This document shows positions 16,664 through 24,820 of a stretch of 64,000 bases of DNA, piece after piece. The position numbers and the translations under genes were made by a program. The first letter of the stretch is position 1; each line of letters starts with the position of its first letter. Source of the DNA: Nonomuraea thailandensis. Its GTDB lineage: Bacteria > Actinomycetota > Actinomycetes > Streptosporangiales > Streptosporangiaceae. Under the pieces are notes generated by a model, which was not told where the DNA came from, did no database searches, and worked only from the letters and a program-made list of their open reading frames with translations. Where the stretch lies: contig NZ_JAMZEB010000002.1 in assembly GCF_024172165.1 (NCBI RefSeq), positions 6,965,501 to 7,029,500 of the forward strand, read 5' to 3'.

Positions 16664-17617
16664 TCAGGAGTAGATCAGCATCCTGACCGGCGTCTCCTCG
16701 ACGATCCCCGGCAGGAGGTCGGGGAACCCGAGGAAGCCCGGCTGCAGGTCGGGCCGGTACCACCGGCTGGCGAACCCGGCGAACGGCGGCAGGCCCACGC
16801 CGACGCCGAGGATGTCCACGGTGAGGTGGATCTCCAGCGGGCGCGGCCGGCCCTCGGCGGGCCTGGGGTCGGTCGGGATCCGCATCGGGATGATGTTGAT
16901 GTAGTCGGGGCCGAACGCCGCCGGGCTCGGGCTGAGCGTGGGCCCGGGGGTGACGGAGTTGAGCTCGACGGAGACGCCGCGCACCTGGTAGACGAAGGGC
17001 GCCATGACCTCGGCCGCCGAGGGGCCGCCGAGCAGCGACATGGGGTTGCGCCAGAGCACGGCGAAGAGGTAGACGTTCTCGCCGTAGTGGACGACCCTGG
17101 CCGGCTGGAGCGGGCCGCCGAAGTAGGGCTCCCGGTAGGGGCCGAGGGCCATGAGGTCGAACCAGAGGTACGGCGGGTTGGTCGGCGTCATCGGCGTGGC
17201 GGCCTGGAGGTCGCCGCGCTGGAGCGGGCGGGCCTGCTCGGCCATGCGCGGCTGCTGCTGCTCCGGCGCGCGGAGCTGCTCGGCCGTGGGCAACTGCTGG
17301 GCGGCGCGCTGCTGCTCGGGAGCGCGGATCTGCTCGGCCGCGCGGGAGTACTCGGGGCCGCGGGAGTACTCGGCCGCGCGGGCGGGGTCGTGCGCGCGCT
17401 GCTGCTCGGGTGCGGCCTGGAACTGGGCGTGGGCCGCCCGCTCCTGCAGCTCGCGGTACTTCTGCCGGTACTGCGCCGTGTAACGGTCGAGGCCGGCCAC
17501 GGCCTCCCGCATGACCTGCCGGATCCGGTCGTCCGCCAGCAGGTCCCGGGTTTCCTGGTTCGGCTGGAGGTCCGCGATCTGCTGGTGCGTGGCGGTCCTC
17601 ACGTCGGTGATCGACAT
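16664..17617 (-). CDS. Conserved-looking protein of unknown function
   Basis: 317 residues. The first ~60 are helical and charged; residues ~65-125 form a Gln/Glu/Ala/Arg-rich stretch with repeated AAEYSRG, APEQQRA and AEQLRAPEQQ units, probably a flexible or coiled linker. The remainder is a compact domain rich in strands (PPYLWFDLMALGPYREPYFGGPLQPARVVHYGENVYLFAVLWRNP...), with no signal peptide or membrane helix. I recognise no family. It lies upstream of the HhH-subtilisin on the same strand with a 232-bp gap in which I see no gene, and four 11-bp-phased hexamers precede it. It may be a substrate or partner of that protease, but only position suggests this. Confidence 0.75.
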   Translation of the reverse strand: MSITDVRTATHQQIADLQPNQETRDLLADDRIRQVMREAVAGLDRYTAQYRQKYRELQERAAHAQFQAAPEQQRAHDPARAAEYSRGPEYSRAAEQIRAPEQQRAAQQLPTAEQLRAPEQQQPRMAEQARPLQRGDLQAATPMTPTNPPYLWFDLMALGPYREPYFGGPLQPARVVHYGENVYLFAVLWRNPMSLLGGPSAAEVMAPFVYQVRGVSVELNSVTPGPTLSPSPAAFGPDYINIIPMRIPTDPRPAEGRPRPLEIHLTVDILGVGVGLPPFAGFASRWYRPDLQPGFLGFPDLLPGIVEETPVRMLIYS

Positions 17618-17678
17618 TGATCTGCCCCTCGCGTCGGGCGGGCTCAGTGTCCCGCGTGCCCGTCAACCTGGCACGCCC

Positions 17679-17729
17679 CGCTTAGCCGACGCTGAGGGCG
17701 GACTCCTGCCGCCGCTTAGTTTTCGCTTA
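17679..17729 (-). promoter_or_regulatory. 11-bp-phased TAAGCG direct repeats
   Basis: Four hexamers on the minus strand: TAAGCG at 17724-17729 and 17713-17718, TCAGCG at 17690-17695 and TAAGCG at 17679-17684. Pairs are 11 bp apart and the pairs 34 bp apart. They end 61 bp before the unknown protein start at 17617. Hexamer or heptamer repeats in 11-bp phase are the classic target layout of SARP activators. Confidence 0.55.
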
Positions 17730-17734
17730 CCGAC

Positions 17735-17854
17735 TCAGCCCGAGAAGAGCTGGGTGAGCTTGAGGAAGAGCTCGTACACCCCGTACGCGAAGGGCAGCCC
17801 CACCCACACCCACGCCAGCGCCATCAGCCCGGTGCGCCGTTCCCTGGTGCTCAT
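17735..17854 (-). CDS. MFS transporter small partner protein, 39 aa
   Basis: 39-residue protein with one hydrophobic helix (LMALAWVWVGLPFAYGVYELF) between charged ends. Its ATG overlaps the stop of the OFA transporter as ATGA (17851-17854), so it is translationally coupled. Small ORFs of this shape downstream of oxalate/formate-type MFS genes are annotated in actinomycetes as small subunits of the transporter; a stabilising role in the membrane is inferred, not shown. Confidence 0.75.
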   Translation of the reverse strand: MSTRERRTGLMALAWVWVGLPFAYGVYELFLKLTQLFSG

Positions 17855-19233
17855 ACGGCCTGTCCTTCCTCCACCGCCCGCACGGGCCGTTCGTGGTGTC
17901 TCTCGTGCACGGGCCGGATCAGCTCGTTGGCGAGGAAGCCCACCGCGAGCAGCCCGATCATGATGAACAGCGAGGTCGTGTAGAGCTCGGGGCCCGAGCG
18001 CCCATCGGCCTTCTGCGCGTCGGCGATGGCGTTGACGATCAGCGGCCCGAGCACGCCCGCCGTGGACCAGGCCGTGAGCAGGCGGCCGTGGATGGCGCCG
18101 ACCTGGTAGGTGCCGAAGAGGTCCTTGAGGTAGGCGGGCACGGTGGCGAAACCGCCGCCGTAGAAGGACAGGATGCCCAGCGCGCACACGATGAACAGCG
18201 GCTTGGAGGTGTCGCCCGCCAGGGCGATGGCGAGATACAGCAGCGCGCCGACGCCCAGGTAGACGCGGTACATGTTCTTGCGCCCGATCAGGTCGGAGGT
18301 GGACGACCAGACGAAGCGGCCCGCCATGTTGGCCAGCGACAGCAGCGCGACGAAGCCGGCCGCCGCCCCCACCGCGACGGCGGCCGGGGTGCCGGTGAAG
18401 AAGTCCGTGATCATCGGCGCGGCCTTCTCCAGGATGCCGATGCCGGCGGTGACGTTGCAGCACAGCACGACCCACAGGCAGTAGAACTGCGGGGTGCGGA
18501 TGGCGTTGCGCGCCGAGACGTCGGCCGAGGTGATCAGCGGCCTGGACCGGGCCGCGGGCGGGCTCCAGCCCTTCGGGGCCCAGCCGTCCGGCGGCACCCG
18601 CACGAGCAGCACGCCCATCGTCATGAACACCGCGTAGACCACGCCGTGCACGAGGAAGGTCGTGGCGATCCCGTCCGTGGTCGGGCCGAAGGAGGCCAGC
18701 ATCTGCGCCGACCACGGCGAGGCGATGAGCGCTCCGCCGCCGAACCCCATGATCGCGATGCCGGTCGCCATGCCGGGCCGGTCGGGGAACCACTTGATCA
18801 GCGTGGAGACCGGCGAGATGTATCCGATGCCGAGGCCGATGCCGCCCACGAAGCCGTAGCCGAGCACGACCAGCCAGTACTGCCGGGTGTACACGCCGAG
18901 CGCCGACAGCAGGAAGCCGGAGGCGAAGCAGGTCATCGAGACGAACATGGCCCAGCGGGGCCCGTTGCGCTCGACGAGCGTGCCGCCGAAGGCGGCCGAC
19001 AGGCCCAGCATGACGATGCCGAGCTGGAAGGGCAGCGCGCTCTGGGTGCCGGAGAGCCCGAGCGCGGATTCGAGCGGGGGTTTGAAGACGCTCCACGCGT
19101 ACGCCTGCCCGATGGCCAGGTGCACGGAGAGCGCCGCGGGCGGCACGAGCCAACGGCTCCAGGTGGGCGCCGCCACGGTACGGGATCGACTGAGGAAACC
19201 GGAGGGACTCGCGAACCTCGTGCTGAGTGACAC
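17851..19233 (-). CDS. OFA-type major facilitator transporter
   Basis: 460-residue, 12-helix MFS carrier of the oxalate/formate antiporter group. Typical features are LSVHLAIGQAYAWSVFKPPLE in the first helix, FGGTLVERNGPRWAMF between helices 2 and 3, GIGLGIGYISPVSTLIKWFPDRPGMATGIAIMGFGGGA and GRFVWSSTSDLIGRKN. It would exchange or import a small carboxylate; the substrate is not specified by sequence. It is the first gene of a two-gene operon with the 39-aa partner. The intergenic region to the divergent carboxylesterase is 126 bp and has a CATAC-G-GTATG dyad at 19251-19261, just upstream of this gene, a possible operator. Confidence 0.9.
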   Translation of the reverse strand: MSLSTRFASPSGFLSRSRTVAAPTWSRWLVPPAALSVHLAIGQAYAWSVFKPPLESALGLSGTQSALPFQLGIVMLGLSAAFGGTLVERNGPRWAMFVSMTCFASGFLLSALGVYTRQYWLVVLGYGFVGGIGLGIGYISPVSTLIKWFPDRPGMATGIAIMGFGGGALIASPWSAQMLASFGPTTDGIATTFLVHGVVYAVFMTMGVLLVRVPPDGWAPKGWSPPAARSRPLITSADVSARNAIRTPQFYCLWVVLCCNVTAGIGILEKAAPMITDFFTGTPAAVAVGAAAGFVALLSLANMAGRFVWSSTSDLIGRKNMYRVYLGVGALLYLAIALAGDTSKPLFIVCALGILSFYGGGFATVPAYLKDLFGTYQVGAIHGRLLTAWSTAGVLGPLIVNAIADAQKADGRSGPELYTTSLFIMIGLLAVGFLANELIRPVHERHHERPVRAVEEGQAV

Positions 19234-19250
19234 GGAACACGGCTACCACA

Positions 19251-19261
19251 CATACGGTATG
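19251..19261. promoter_or_regulatory. Short dyad between transporter and esterase genes
   Basis: CATAC-G-GTATG (5-bp arms) lies 18 bp before the OFA transporter start in a locally A/T-richer divergent region that continues GCAGTATTTGGCATGC. It is a weak operator candidate; short dyads do occur by chance. Confidence 0.3.
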
Positions 19262-19359
19262 CAGTATTTGGCATGCGGACGATCTTTACGGCGAACGGTC
19301 AGATCCTGTCGATGAACGGCCCGTAATCTTGGAGTGGTATTCGAGAAAGGCGGCTGAGC

Positions 19360-20820
19360 ATGGGGACGTCCACAGAGCCCGAGGTCCGGATCGCGACGGG
19401 GGCCGTACGGGGCCGCGCCGAAGAGGGCCTGTCCGTCTTCCGCGGCATCCCGTTCGCCACGCCGCGGCGCTTCGGCGCGCCCGAGCCCGCCGGGCCCTGG
19501 GACGGGGTGCGCGACTGCGCGGCGTTCGGCCCGCCGCCGCCCCAGCAGTCCACGCTCGCCTCCGCCGTGGCGGGGCGCATCGGCGAGAGCTGGCTGACGG
19601 TCAACGTCTGGTCACCGTCGCTCGGCACGGCGCGGCTGCCGGTGATGGTGTGGATCTACGGGGGCGCGTACCGGGGCGGCGAGTCCGGCGAGCCCGTGTA
19701 CGACGGCGCGGTGCTGGCCCGGGAGGGCCACGTGATCGTCGTCACCCTCAACTACCGGGTCGGCATGGAGGGGTTCGCCCACGTCGAGGGGGCGCCGGCC
19801 AACCGGGGGCTGCTCGACCAGGTGGCGGCGCTGGAGTGGGTGCGGGACAACGTGGCCGCGTTCGGCGGCGATCCCGGGCGGGTGACGGTGTTCGGGGAGT
19901 CGGCCGGGGCCGGGTGCATCGCCGCGCTCATGGCCATGCCGCGCGCCGCCGGGCTGTTCGGGCGGGCGATCGCGCAGAGCGTCCCCGGCACGTACTTCTC
20001 CGCGCCGCTGGCCTCGGACATCGCCGCCGTCCTGGCCGCGGAGCTGGGCCTGCCGCCGGACGCCGGCGCGCTGGCCGCCGTCGAGCCCGGCCTGCTCGTC
20101 GCGGCGGCCGAGGCGGCGACGGCCAGGATGCGCCTGCACGAGGACCGCTGGGGCGCGGTCGCGCACACCGTCACCCCGTTCTCGCCGGTCGTGGACGGTG
20201 ACGTGCTGCCGCGCGACCCCTGGAGCGCGCTGGCCGACGGGGCGGGCCGCGGGATCGAGCTGATCGTGGGACACACGAGGGACGAGTACCGGCTGTTCAC
20301 GCGGACGGGGCGGGTGGAGGGGCACGACCTCCTGGAGGTGTTCGCGCCGGGGCGGGAGCAGGCCTATCGCGACGCCTTCCCTTCGGCGGGGCCCGAGCTG
20401 CTGGACGAGCTGGTCCAGTCCGACTGGTTGTTCCGCATGCCGTCCCTGCGGATGGCCGACGCGCAGGCCGCCGGGGGCGGGCGGGTGCACGCGTACGAGC
20501 TGACCTGGGAGAGCCCGGCGCTGGGCGGGGCCTGTCACGGGCTGGACGTGCCGCTGGTGTTCGGGAACCCGGGCAGCGGGATGGGCACGTTCTTCCTCGG
20601 CGAGAGCGCCCCGCCCGAGGCCGCCGCCGTGTCGGCCGCCTTCCGGCGCGCGTGGACCGCTTTCGCGGCGGGCGAGGGGCCCGGGTGGGAGCCGTACACG
20701 CCGGAAAGGCGCCTGACGAGGCTGTTCGACGTCGAGCCCGCCGTCGTGCCGTACCCGGAGGAGGCCTCCCGGCGCATCTGGGCGTCGCACCCGTTCGCCG
20801 AGCTCCCGCTTCTCACCTGA
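19360..20820 (+). CDS. Type B carboxylesterase
   Basis: 486-residue alpha/beta hydrolase of the carboxylesterase/para-nitrobenzyl esterase family. It shows VFRGIPFATP near the N-terminus, the EDCL-replacing segment SWLTVNVWSP, the oxyanion loop VMVWIYGGAYRGG and the nucleophile elbow FGESAGAGCIAALM. The acid/histidine part is less canonical (CHGLDVPLVFGNPG carries the likely His). There is no signal peptide, so it acts inside the cell. It is divergent from the OFA transporter, which could supply an ester or carboxylate substrate, but this is conjecture. The ATG at 19360 follows GGCTGAGC. Confidence 0.92.
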   Translation: MGTSTEPEVRIATGAVRGRAEEGLSVFRGIPFATPRRFGAPEPAGPWDGVRDCAAFGPPPPQQSTLASAVAGRIGESWLTVNVWSPSLGTARLPVMVWIYGGAYRGGESGEPVYDGAVLAREGHVIVVTLNYRVGMEGFAHVEGAPANRGLLDQVAALEWVRDNVAAFGGDPGRVTVFGESAGAGCIAALMAMPRAAGLFGRAIAQSVPGTYFSAPLASDIAAVLAAELGLPPDAGALAAVEPGLLVAAAEAATARMRLHEDRWGAVAHTVTPFSPVVDGDVLPRDPWSALADGAGRGIELIVGHTRDEYRLFTRTGRVEGHDLLEVFAPGREQAYRDAFPSAGPELLDELVQSDWLFRMPSLRMADAQAAGGGRVHAYELTWESPALGGACHGLDVPLVFGNPGSGMGTFFLGESAPPEAAAVSAAFRRAWTAFAAGEGPGWEPYTPERRLTRLFDVEPAVVPYPEEASRRIWASHPFAELPLLT

Positions 20821-20861
20821 GACCACGCCAACCCGAACTTTGTTCTGTAGTGTGGTGGGAC

Positions 20862-21590
20862 ATGACGGACATCTTCGATGACCTCCAGGCCGAGTACGAG
20901 CAACTCGACACCGTCCTGGCCGCCCTCACGCCCGCGCAGTGGTCGCACCCGTCGGCCGCCGCCGGCTGGACCGTCTCCGACGTGGTCCTCCACCTCGCCC
21001 AGACCGAGGAGCTCGCCGCCGCCTCGATCCGGGGCGAGCTGGCAGGCCCGCGCGCCCGCGGCGAGGTGGACGCCATGGCCGACAGCGCCGTGGCCGCCGA
21101 GCGCGACATCGCCCCCGCCGACCTGCTGGCCCGCTGGCGCGCGGCCACCGCGTTCATGCCCGCCGCGCTGCGCGCCCACCCCAGGGGCAACCGCCTGACC
21201 TGGGTCGCCGCCAGCCTGTCGCCCGCCACCCTGGCCACCACCCGGCTGGCCGAGCACTGGGCCCACGCCCTCGACATCACCGACCCGCTCGGCATCCCCT
21301 ACCCCGACACCGCGCGGCTGCGGCACATCGCCTGGCTGGGACACCGCACGCTGCCGTACGCGTTCGACGTGGAGGGGGTGGCGGGCGGGCCCGTGCACTG
21401 CGAGCTCACCGCGCCGGACGGCGAGCTGTGGCACTTCGGCGACCCCGGCGCGCCGTCCATGATCACCGGGCCGGCGGGCGACTTCTGCCGCGTGGGGGCA
21501 CGCCGCCTGACCCCCGCCGGCTCGGCGCTCAAGGCCACCGGCCCGCACGGCGCCGAAGCGCTCGCCGTGCTGCGCAACTACGCCTTCTGA
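20862..21590 (+). CDS. TIGR03084-type metal-binding protein (DinB/maleylpyruvate isomerase fold)
   Basis: 242-residue soluble protein. The N-terminal four-helix bundle (LQAEYEQLDTVLAALTPAQWSHPSAAAGWTVSDVVLHLAQTEE) has the WxxxSAAxGWTVxDVxxHL signature of the MDMPI_N/DinB superfamily, with His at DVVLHL and a later ...LAEHWAHALDI motif that supply metal ligands. The C-terminal ~90 residues (CELTAPDGELWHFG...RVGARRLTPAGSALKATGP) match the TIGR03084 layout. Related proteins are mycothiol-dependent enzymes in actinomycetes, so a mycothiol-linked role is plausible but not established. It follows the carboxylesterase by 41 bp on the same strand, and its own promoter may lie in that gap. Confidence 0.85.
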   Translation: MTDIFDDLQAEYEQLDTVLAALTPAQWSHPSAAAGWTVSDVVLHLAQTEELAAASIRGELAGPRARGEVDAMADSAVAAERDIAPADLLARWRAATAFMPAALRAHPRGNRLTWVAASLSPATLATTRLAEHWAHALDITDPLGIPYPDTARLRHIAWLGHRTLPYAFDVEGVAGGPVHCELTAPDGELWHFGDPGAPSMITGPAGDFCRVGARRLTPAGSALKATGPHGAEALAVLRNYAF

Positions 21591-21670
21591 GCTCGCCGGG
21601 GCGTGGTGGCGACGGCGTCGTTCCCGCCCGGCCGACACGTACGGCGCGGGCCTGCCCCGGCTCGGGGCGG

Positions 21671-22174
21671 CTAGCCGAGCGTCCCGCCCAGGCGGCCCTC
21701 CAGCATCAGCAGCAGCTCCGCCAGGAGGGCGGCGAGCTCCCGCTCCTTCTCGGCGGGCAGGCCCGACAGCAGCGCGGTCTCGTACTCGAGCTGCTCGGGC
21801 ATCAACCGCATGATGAACTCCCTGCCCTGCTCGGTGAGCGACAGGTGGGCCACGCGGCGGTCGCGGCCGTCCACGCGGCGGGCCACCAGGCCGGCCTCCT
21901 CCAGCCGCCGCACCCGCTTGGTCACCGCCGCCCCCGAGGCGAACGTCTCGCGCGCCAGCCGCCCCGGCGTCAGCTCGCCGCCGACCCTGAGCAGTGCGCA
22001 CAGGAGGTCGAACTCCGCCCTGTTGACCCCGGCGCGGCCGAGCGGGGCGTCGGTGGCCTGGTGGAGGAGTGCGGTGCACCGGTTGAGCCGGCCGATGACG
22101 GCGATCGTGTCGAGGTCGGCGTCGGGCAGGACCTTCCGCCACTGGCGCAGCGCGATCGCCACGGCGTCCTCCAC
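21671..22174 (-). CDS. MarR-family regulator
   Basis: 167-residue winged-helix protein. The core LTPGRLARETFASGAAVTKRVRRLEEAGLVARRVDGRDRRVAHLSLTEQGREF includes the DxRxxxVxLTxxG wing signature. I use the GTG at 22174, 10 bp after AGGAGG; the frame upstream is unrelated. It lies 65 bp after the FUSC gene on the same strand, so the two are likely an operon in which the regulator controls the exporter. A TTTTAC-TC-GTAAAA dyad before the FUSC gene is a good candidate target. Confidence 0.9.
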   Translation of the reverse strand: MEDAVAIALRQWRKVLPDADLDTIAVIGRLNRCTALLHQATDAPLGRAGVNRAEFDLLCALLRVGGELTPGRLARETFASGAAVTKRVRRLEEAGLVARRVDGRDRRVAHLSLTEQGREFIMRLMPEQLEYETALLSGLPAEKERELAALLAELLLMLEGRLGGTLG

Positions 22175-22239
22175 GCGCGCTGTCCCTCCTGTGCCTGGGG
22201 TGTCCGACGGCTTCCGATCGTACGCGCCGGCGGCCGGGG

Positions 22240-23913
22240 TCACGTGGACAGCTCCGCCAGCCGGTGGTGGCCCGCCCGCTCGGCGGCGGCGATGCGTTCC
22301 TGCGGCAGCGCCGCGCTCCACCACTCGCCCGCCGCGATGTCGGCCGCCTCGCGCAGCTCCACCAGGGCGGCACGCAACCGGTCGCGAGCCACGCGGCCCC
22401 CGGTGAGCGGCTCGCCGACCAGCCGCTCCAGCCGTTCCAGCCCGTCCCGTACGCGGGCGGCGGCCCGCCGGTCGGGCAGCAACACGCAGGCCAGCAACCC
22501 GGCGGCGGCCCCGAGGCAGGTGTCCAGCCAGCGGTCGGCCACCAGCGCCGACACCGGCTCGGCCCCCGCGAACTCGGTCATCAGCATGGCCATGGGGGCG
22601 ACGAACACGCTGCCCAGCCAGTAGTTGCGGGTGATCGCCGCCTCGGTGACGAACTGCATGACCAGCACGGCCACGACGAGTGCCACCGCGCCCCACCTCG
22701 TCACGAGGACGACCAGGGTGAACAGGGCGACGCCGAGCAGGTTTCCCACCACGCGCTGGAGCGCGCGGCTCCACGACATGGTGGTGTTCGCGGCGAACAC
22801 GGCCGCCGCCGTCACGACGGCCCAGTACGGCCTGCCCACGCCGAGCGCCATCGACACCCACCCCGCCAGCGCCGCCCCTCCGGCCACCATCACCACGACC
22901 CGCCACCAGCGGGCCAGCAGCGCGATCGGCGACCGTGCGAGCCTCTTCCGTGCAACGCGCTCGGCGGCGCCGCCGGCCGGCCCCGCCCGCTCCGCCTGCT
23001 CCGCGGCGATACCGGCCAGCTCCGCCTGCTCGGCGGCCTGCGTCGGCGCGTCGCAGACCGGCGCCTCCGGGACCGGGCGGCCCTTGCGCAGCTCGTGCGC
23101 CCAGGCCAGCAGCGTGCCGGCATCGCCCCCTCGGCCGCCGACGCCGGTGACGGCGACCGACTCGGCTCGCACCAGCAGCCGCCGCAGCCCAGCGCGCTGA
23201 TCGCCGGCGCGCAGCAACGTCTGCCACGCGGCGTTGACGGCCGTCGCCGCGGCGTGGCGCTCCTGCTGAGCGTCACCGCCCTTCCCGCGGCCGGGGTCCG
23301 CGTCGCGGGCGTGCAGGAGCCGGGCCGTCGCCTCCAGGGCGCGGGCGACCGCGACGCGCTCCGGGCCGTCGGGGCGGAGCAGGCCCGGCGCCATCCCCAC
23401 CGCCCAGGCCACGAGCCCGCCGAGCACCCCCAGCCCCACGTGCACGGGCACGTCGGCGAGGCGCTGATCAGGCACGAAGGCGGCGCTGGCCGCGATGAAG
23501 GTGAGCACGACGTTCCCGGGCGGCCCGATCCTGGTCGCGTCGCAGACCGCCTTGTGCAGCCCGGCCAGCAGCGCGGCCACGGCCACGCGGACGGCGACCG
23601 AGTCGGTGAGCGCCGCCGTGACGAGGGCGGCGGCGGTGCCGGCCAGCATCCCCAGCACGACCCATCCCAGCGCCCTGGCCCGGGCCGCGTACGGCAGGCC
23701 GTGCCCGTACAGGGCGCACATCGCCCCGGCGGAGGCGTACAGGGTCAGGTCCAGCCGTCCCGCCAGGAGCAGCGCGAGCAGCACCACGGCGAGTGCGGCC
23801 ACCCCGCTGAGGGCGGGCTTGTGCCAGATGTCGCCGAGGGGCGCCAGGCGCAGCGCGGCTCGGACGGGCATGCGGACACGTGATCTGAACGGGTGGAAGG
23901 GGATGGCACTCAC
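22240..23913 (-). CDS. FUSC-family inner-membrane transporter
   Basis: 557-residue protein with two blocks of hydrophobic helices (residues ~30-170 and ~350-470) separated by a soluble Ala/Glu-rich segment, the layout of FUSC/aromatic-acid exporter proteins such as AaeB and YccS. The second block contains the FUSC-like GRPYWAVVTAAAVFAANTTMSWSRALQRVVGNLLGVALF. It probably exports small aromatic or lipophilic acids. The GTG start at 23913 lies very close to a likely -10 element, so the transcript may be leaderless. A MarR gene follows in the same operon. Confidence 0.88.
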   Translation of the reverse strand: MSAIPFHPFRSRVRMPVRAALRLAPLGDIWHKPALSGVAALAVVLLALLLAGRLDLTLYASAGAMCALYGHGLPYAARARALGWVVLGMLAGTAAALVTAALTDSVAVRVAVAALLAGLHKAVCDATRIGPPGNVVLTFIAASAAFVPDQRLADVPVHVGLGVLGGLVAWAVGMAPGLLRPDGPERVAVARALEATARLLHARDADPGRGKGGDAQQERHAAATAVNAAWQTLLRAGDQRAGLRRLLVRAESVAVTGVGGRGGDAGTLLAWAHELRKGRPVPEAPVCDAPTQAAEQAELAGIAAEQAERAGPAGGAAERVARKRLARSPIALLARWWRVVVMVAGGAALAGWVSMALGVGRPYWAVVTAAAVFAANTTMSWSRALQRVVGNLLGVALFTLVVLVTRWGAVALVVAVLVMQFVTEAAITRNYWLGSVFVAPMAMLMTEFAGAEPVSALVADRWLDTCLGAAAGLLACVLLPDRRAAARVRDGLERLERLVGEPLTGGRVARDRLRAALVELREAADIAAGEWWSAALPQERIAAAERAGHHRLAELST

Positions 23914-23932
23914 CCATAAAGCTTACCAGGTG

Positions 23933-23946
23933 TTTTACTCGTAAAA
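23933..23946. promoter_or_regulatory. MarR-type operator before FUSC gene
   Basis: TTTTAC-TC-GTAAAA is a perfect dyad with 6-bp arms, 19 bp upstream of the FUSC start in an A/T-rich island. It overlaps the probable -35 region of the FUSC/MarR operon, consistent with repression by the MarR protein at 21671-22174. It also lies 6 bp from the stop of the neighbouring unknown gene. Confidence 0.6.
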
Positions 23947-23952
23947 TAATCC

Positions 23953-24702
23953 TCACCAGCCGCCGCGCGGGAGGGAGGAGGCGGGCACCGGCACGGTGGA
24001 CAGGCCGGGGGTGGGCCGGAAGGCGCGGGCCTGGGCGGAGGCGTGGCGGGCGGCGGCGCGCGACCCGGCGAGGTCCGCGGAGCGCCAGATCGCCCCCTGC
24101 GTGTAGGACGACTCGCCGATGGCGTCCACGGCTATCTGGCCGCTGATGCGGGTGATGTCCGAGGAGGCGACGAGGTCGAGGCCGATGCGCTGCATGATGG
24201 CCAGCGACATGCGGGCGGCCGGCACGCCCGCGCCGTCGGGGGCGCGGGTGGGCAGGGGGGCGTAGAAGACGTCGGTGGAGCCGTGGTCGACGCGGCCGAT
24301 GTTCTCGGCCGCGATCCAGCTGAGATGCTGGGAGATCGTGGTGGCCTCGGCGCGCAGCCACCGCAGTTCCTCCAGGTCGGCGGGTGAGATCCACACGCGA
24401 GCGTAGATGCCGGCGTAGTGCGGGCTGCGGGACAGGGACGCGAAGCCGGGATCGGACCAGATGGACAGGCAGTCGTTCCACCCCAGGTCGACCGCGGCCC
24501 GGAAGTGCTCGATCCCGCCCTGCACGTCCCCGACCCGGCCGTGGAGGTCGGCGAGCATCGCGTGGATCATCGCCAGGCCCCAGCGCGGCCCCCGCCGCCA
24601 CGCCTCGGGCAGCAGCGCCGCCAGTGCCTGCCGCCCCCGCGCCATGTCCCCGTAGACGATCGGCTGGCAGGCCGCGTACAACTCGTTGAAGCCGACTTCC
24701 AT
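23953..24702 (-). CDS. Protein of unknown function with TPR-like helices
   Basis: 249 residues, no signal peptide or membrane helix. The first ~90 residues look like two or three TPR-type helical hairpins (ACQPIVYGDMARGRQALAALLPEAW...MLADLHGRVGDVQGGIEHFRAAVDLGW). Then comes an aromatic segment (DCLSIWSDPGFASLSRSPHYAGIYARVW) with a possible catalytic-like spacing but no motif I know. The C-terminus is Ala/Arg/Pro-rich. I do not recognise the family. It is upstream of FUSC on the same strand with only 39 bp between, and divergent from the amidohydrolase. The ATG at 24702 follows GGGGTGGGT. Confidence 0.72.
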   Translation of the reverse strand: MEVGFNELYAACQPIVYGDMARGRQALAALLPEAWRRGPRWGLAMIHAMLADLHGRVGDVQGGIEHFRAAVDLGWNDCLSIWSDPGFASLSRSPHYAGIYARVWISPADLEELRWLRAEATTISQHLSWIAAENIGRVDHGSTDVFYAPLPTRAPDGAGVPAARMSLAIMQRIGLDLVASSDITRISGQIAVDAIGESSYTQGAIWRSADLAGSRAAARHASAQARAFRPTPGLSTVPVPASSLPRGGW

Positions 24703-24820
24703 ACCCACCCCTAACCACCCAAAGCCACGCTTACTGATCTTTAGATAGCACGTGTCCCGCCCACCACGACAGCGCCCGCGTCCGGTGGCATGATCGTGCG
24801 GAACGCGCGGAGGAGAGACG

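Noticed and set aside
17701..17730. Terminator hairpin GGCGG/CCGCC after the small MFS partner
   Set aside because: Only a 5-bp stem with no tract, and it overlaps the phased hexamer repeats, which explain the sequence better.
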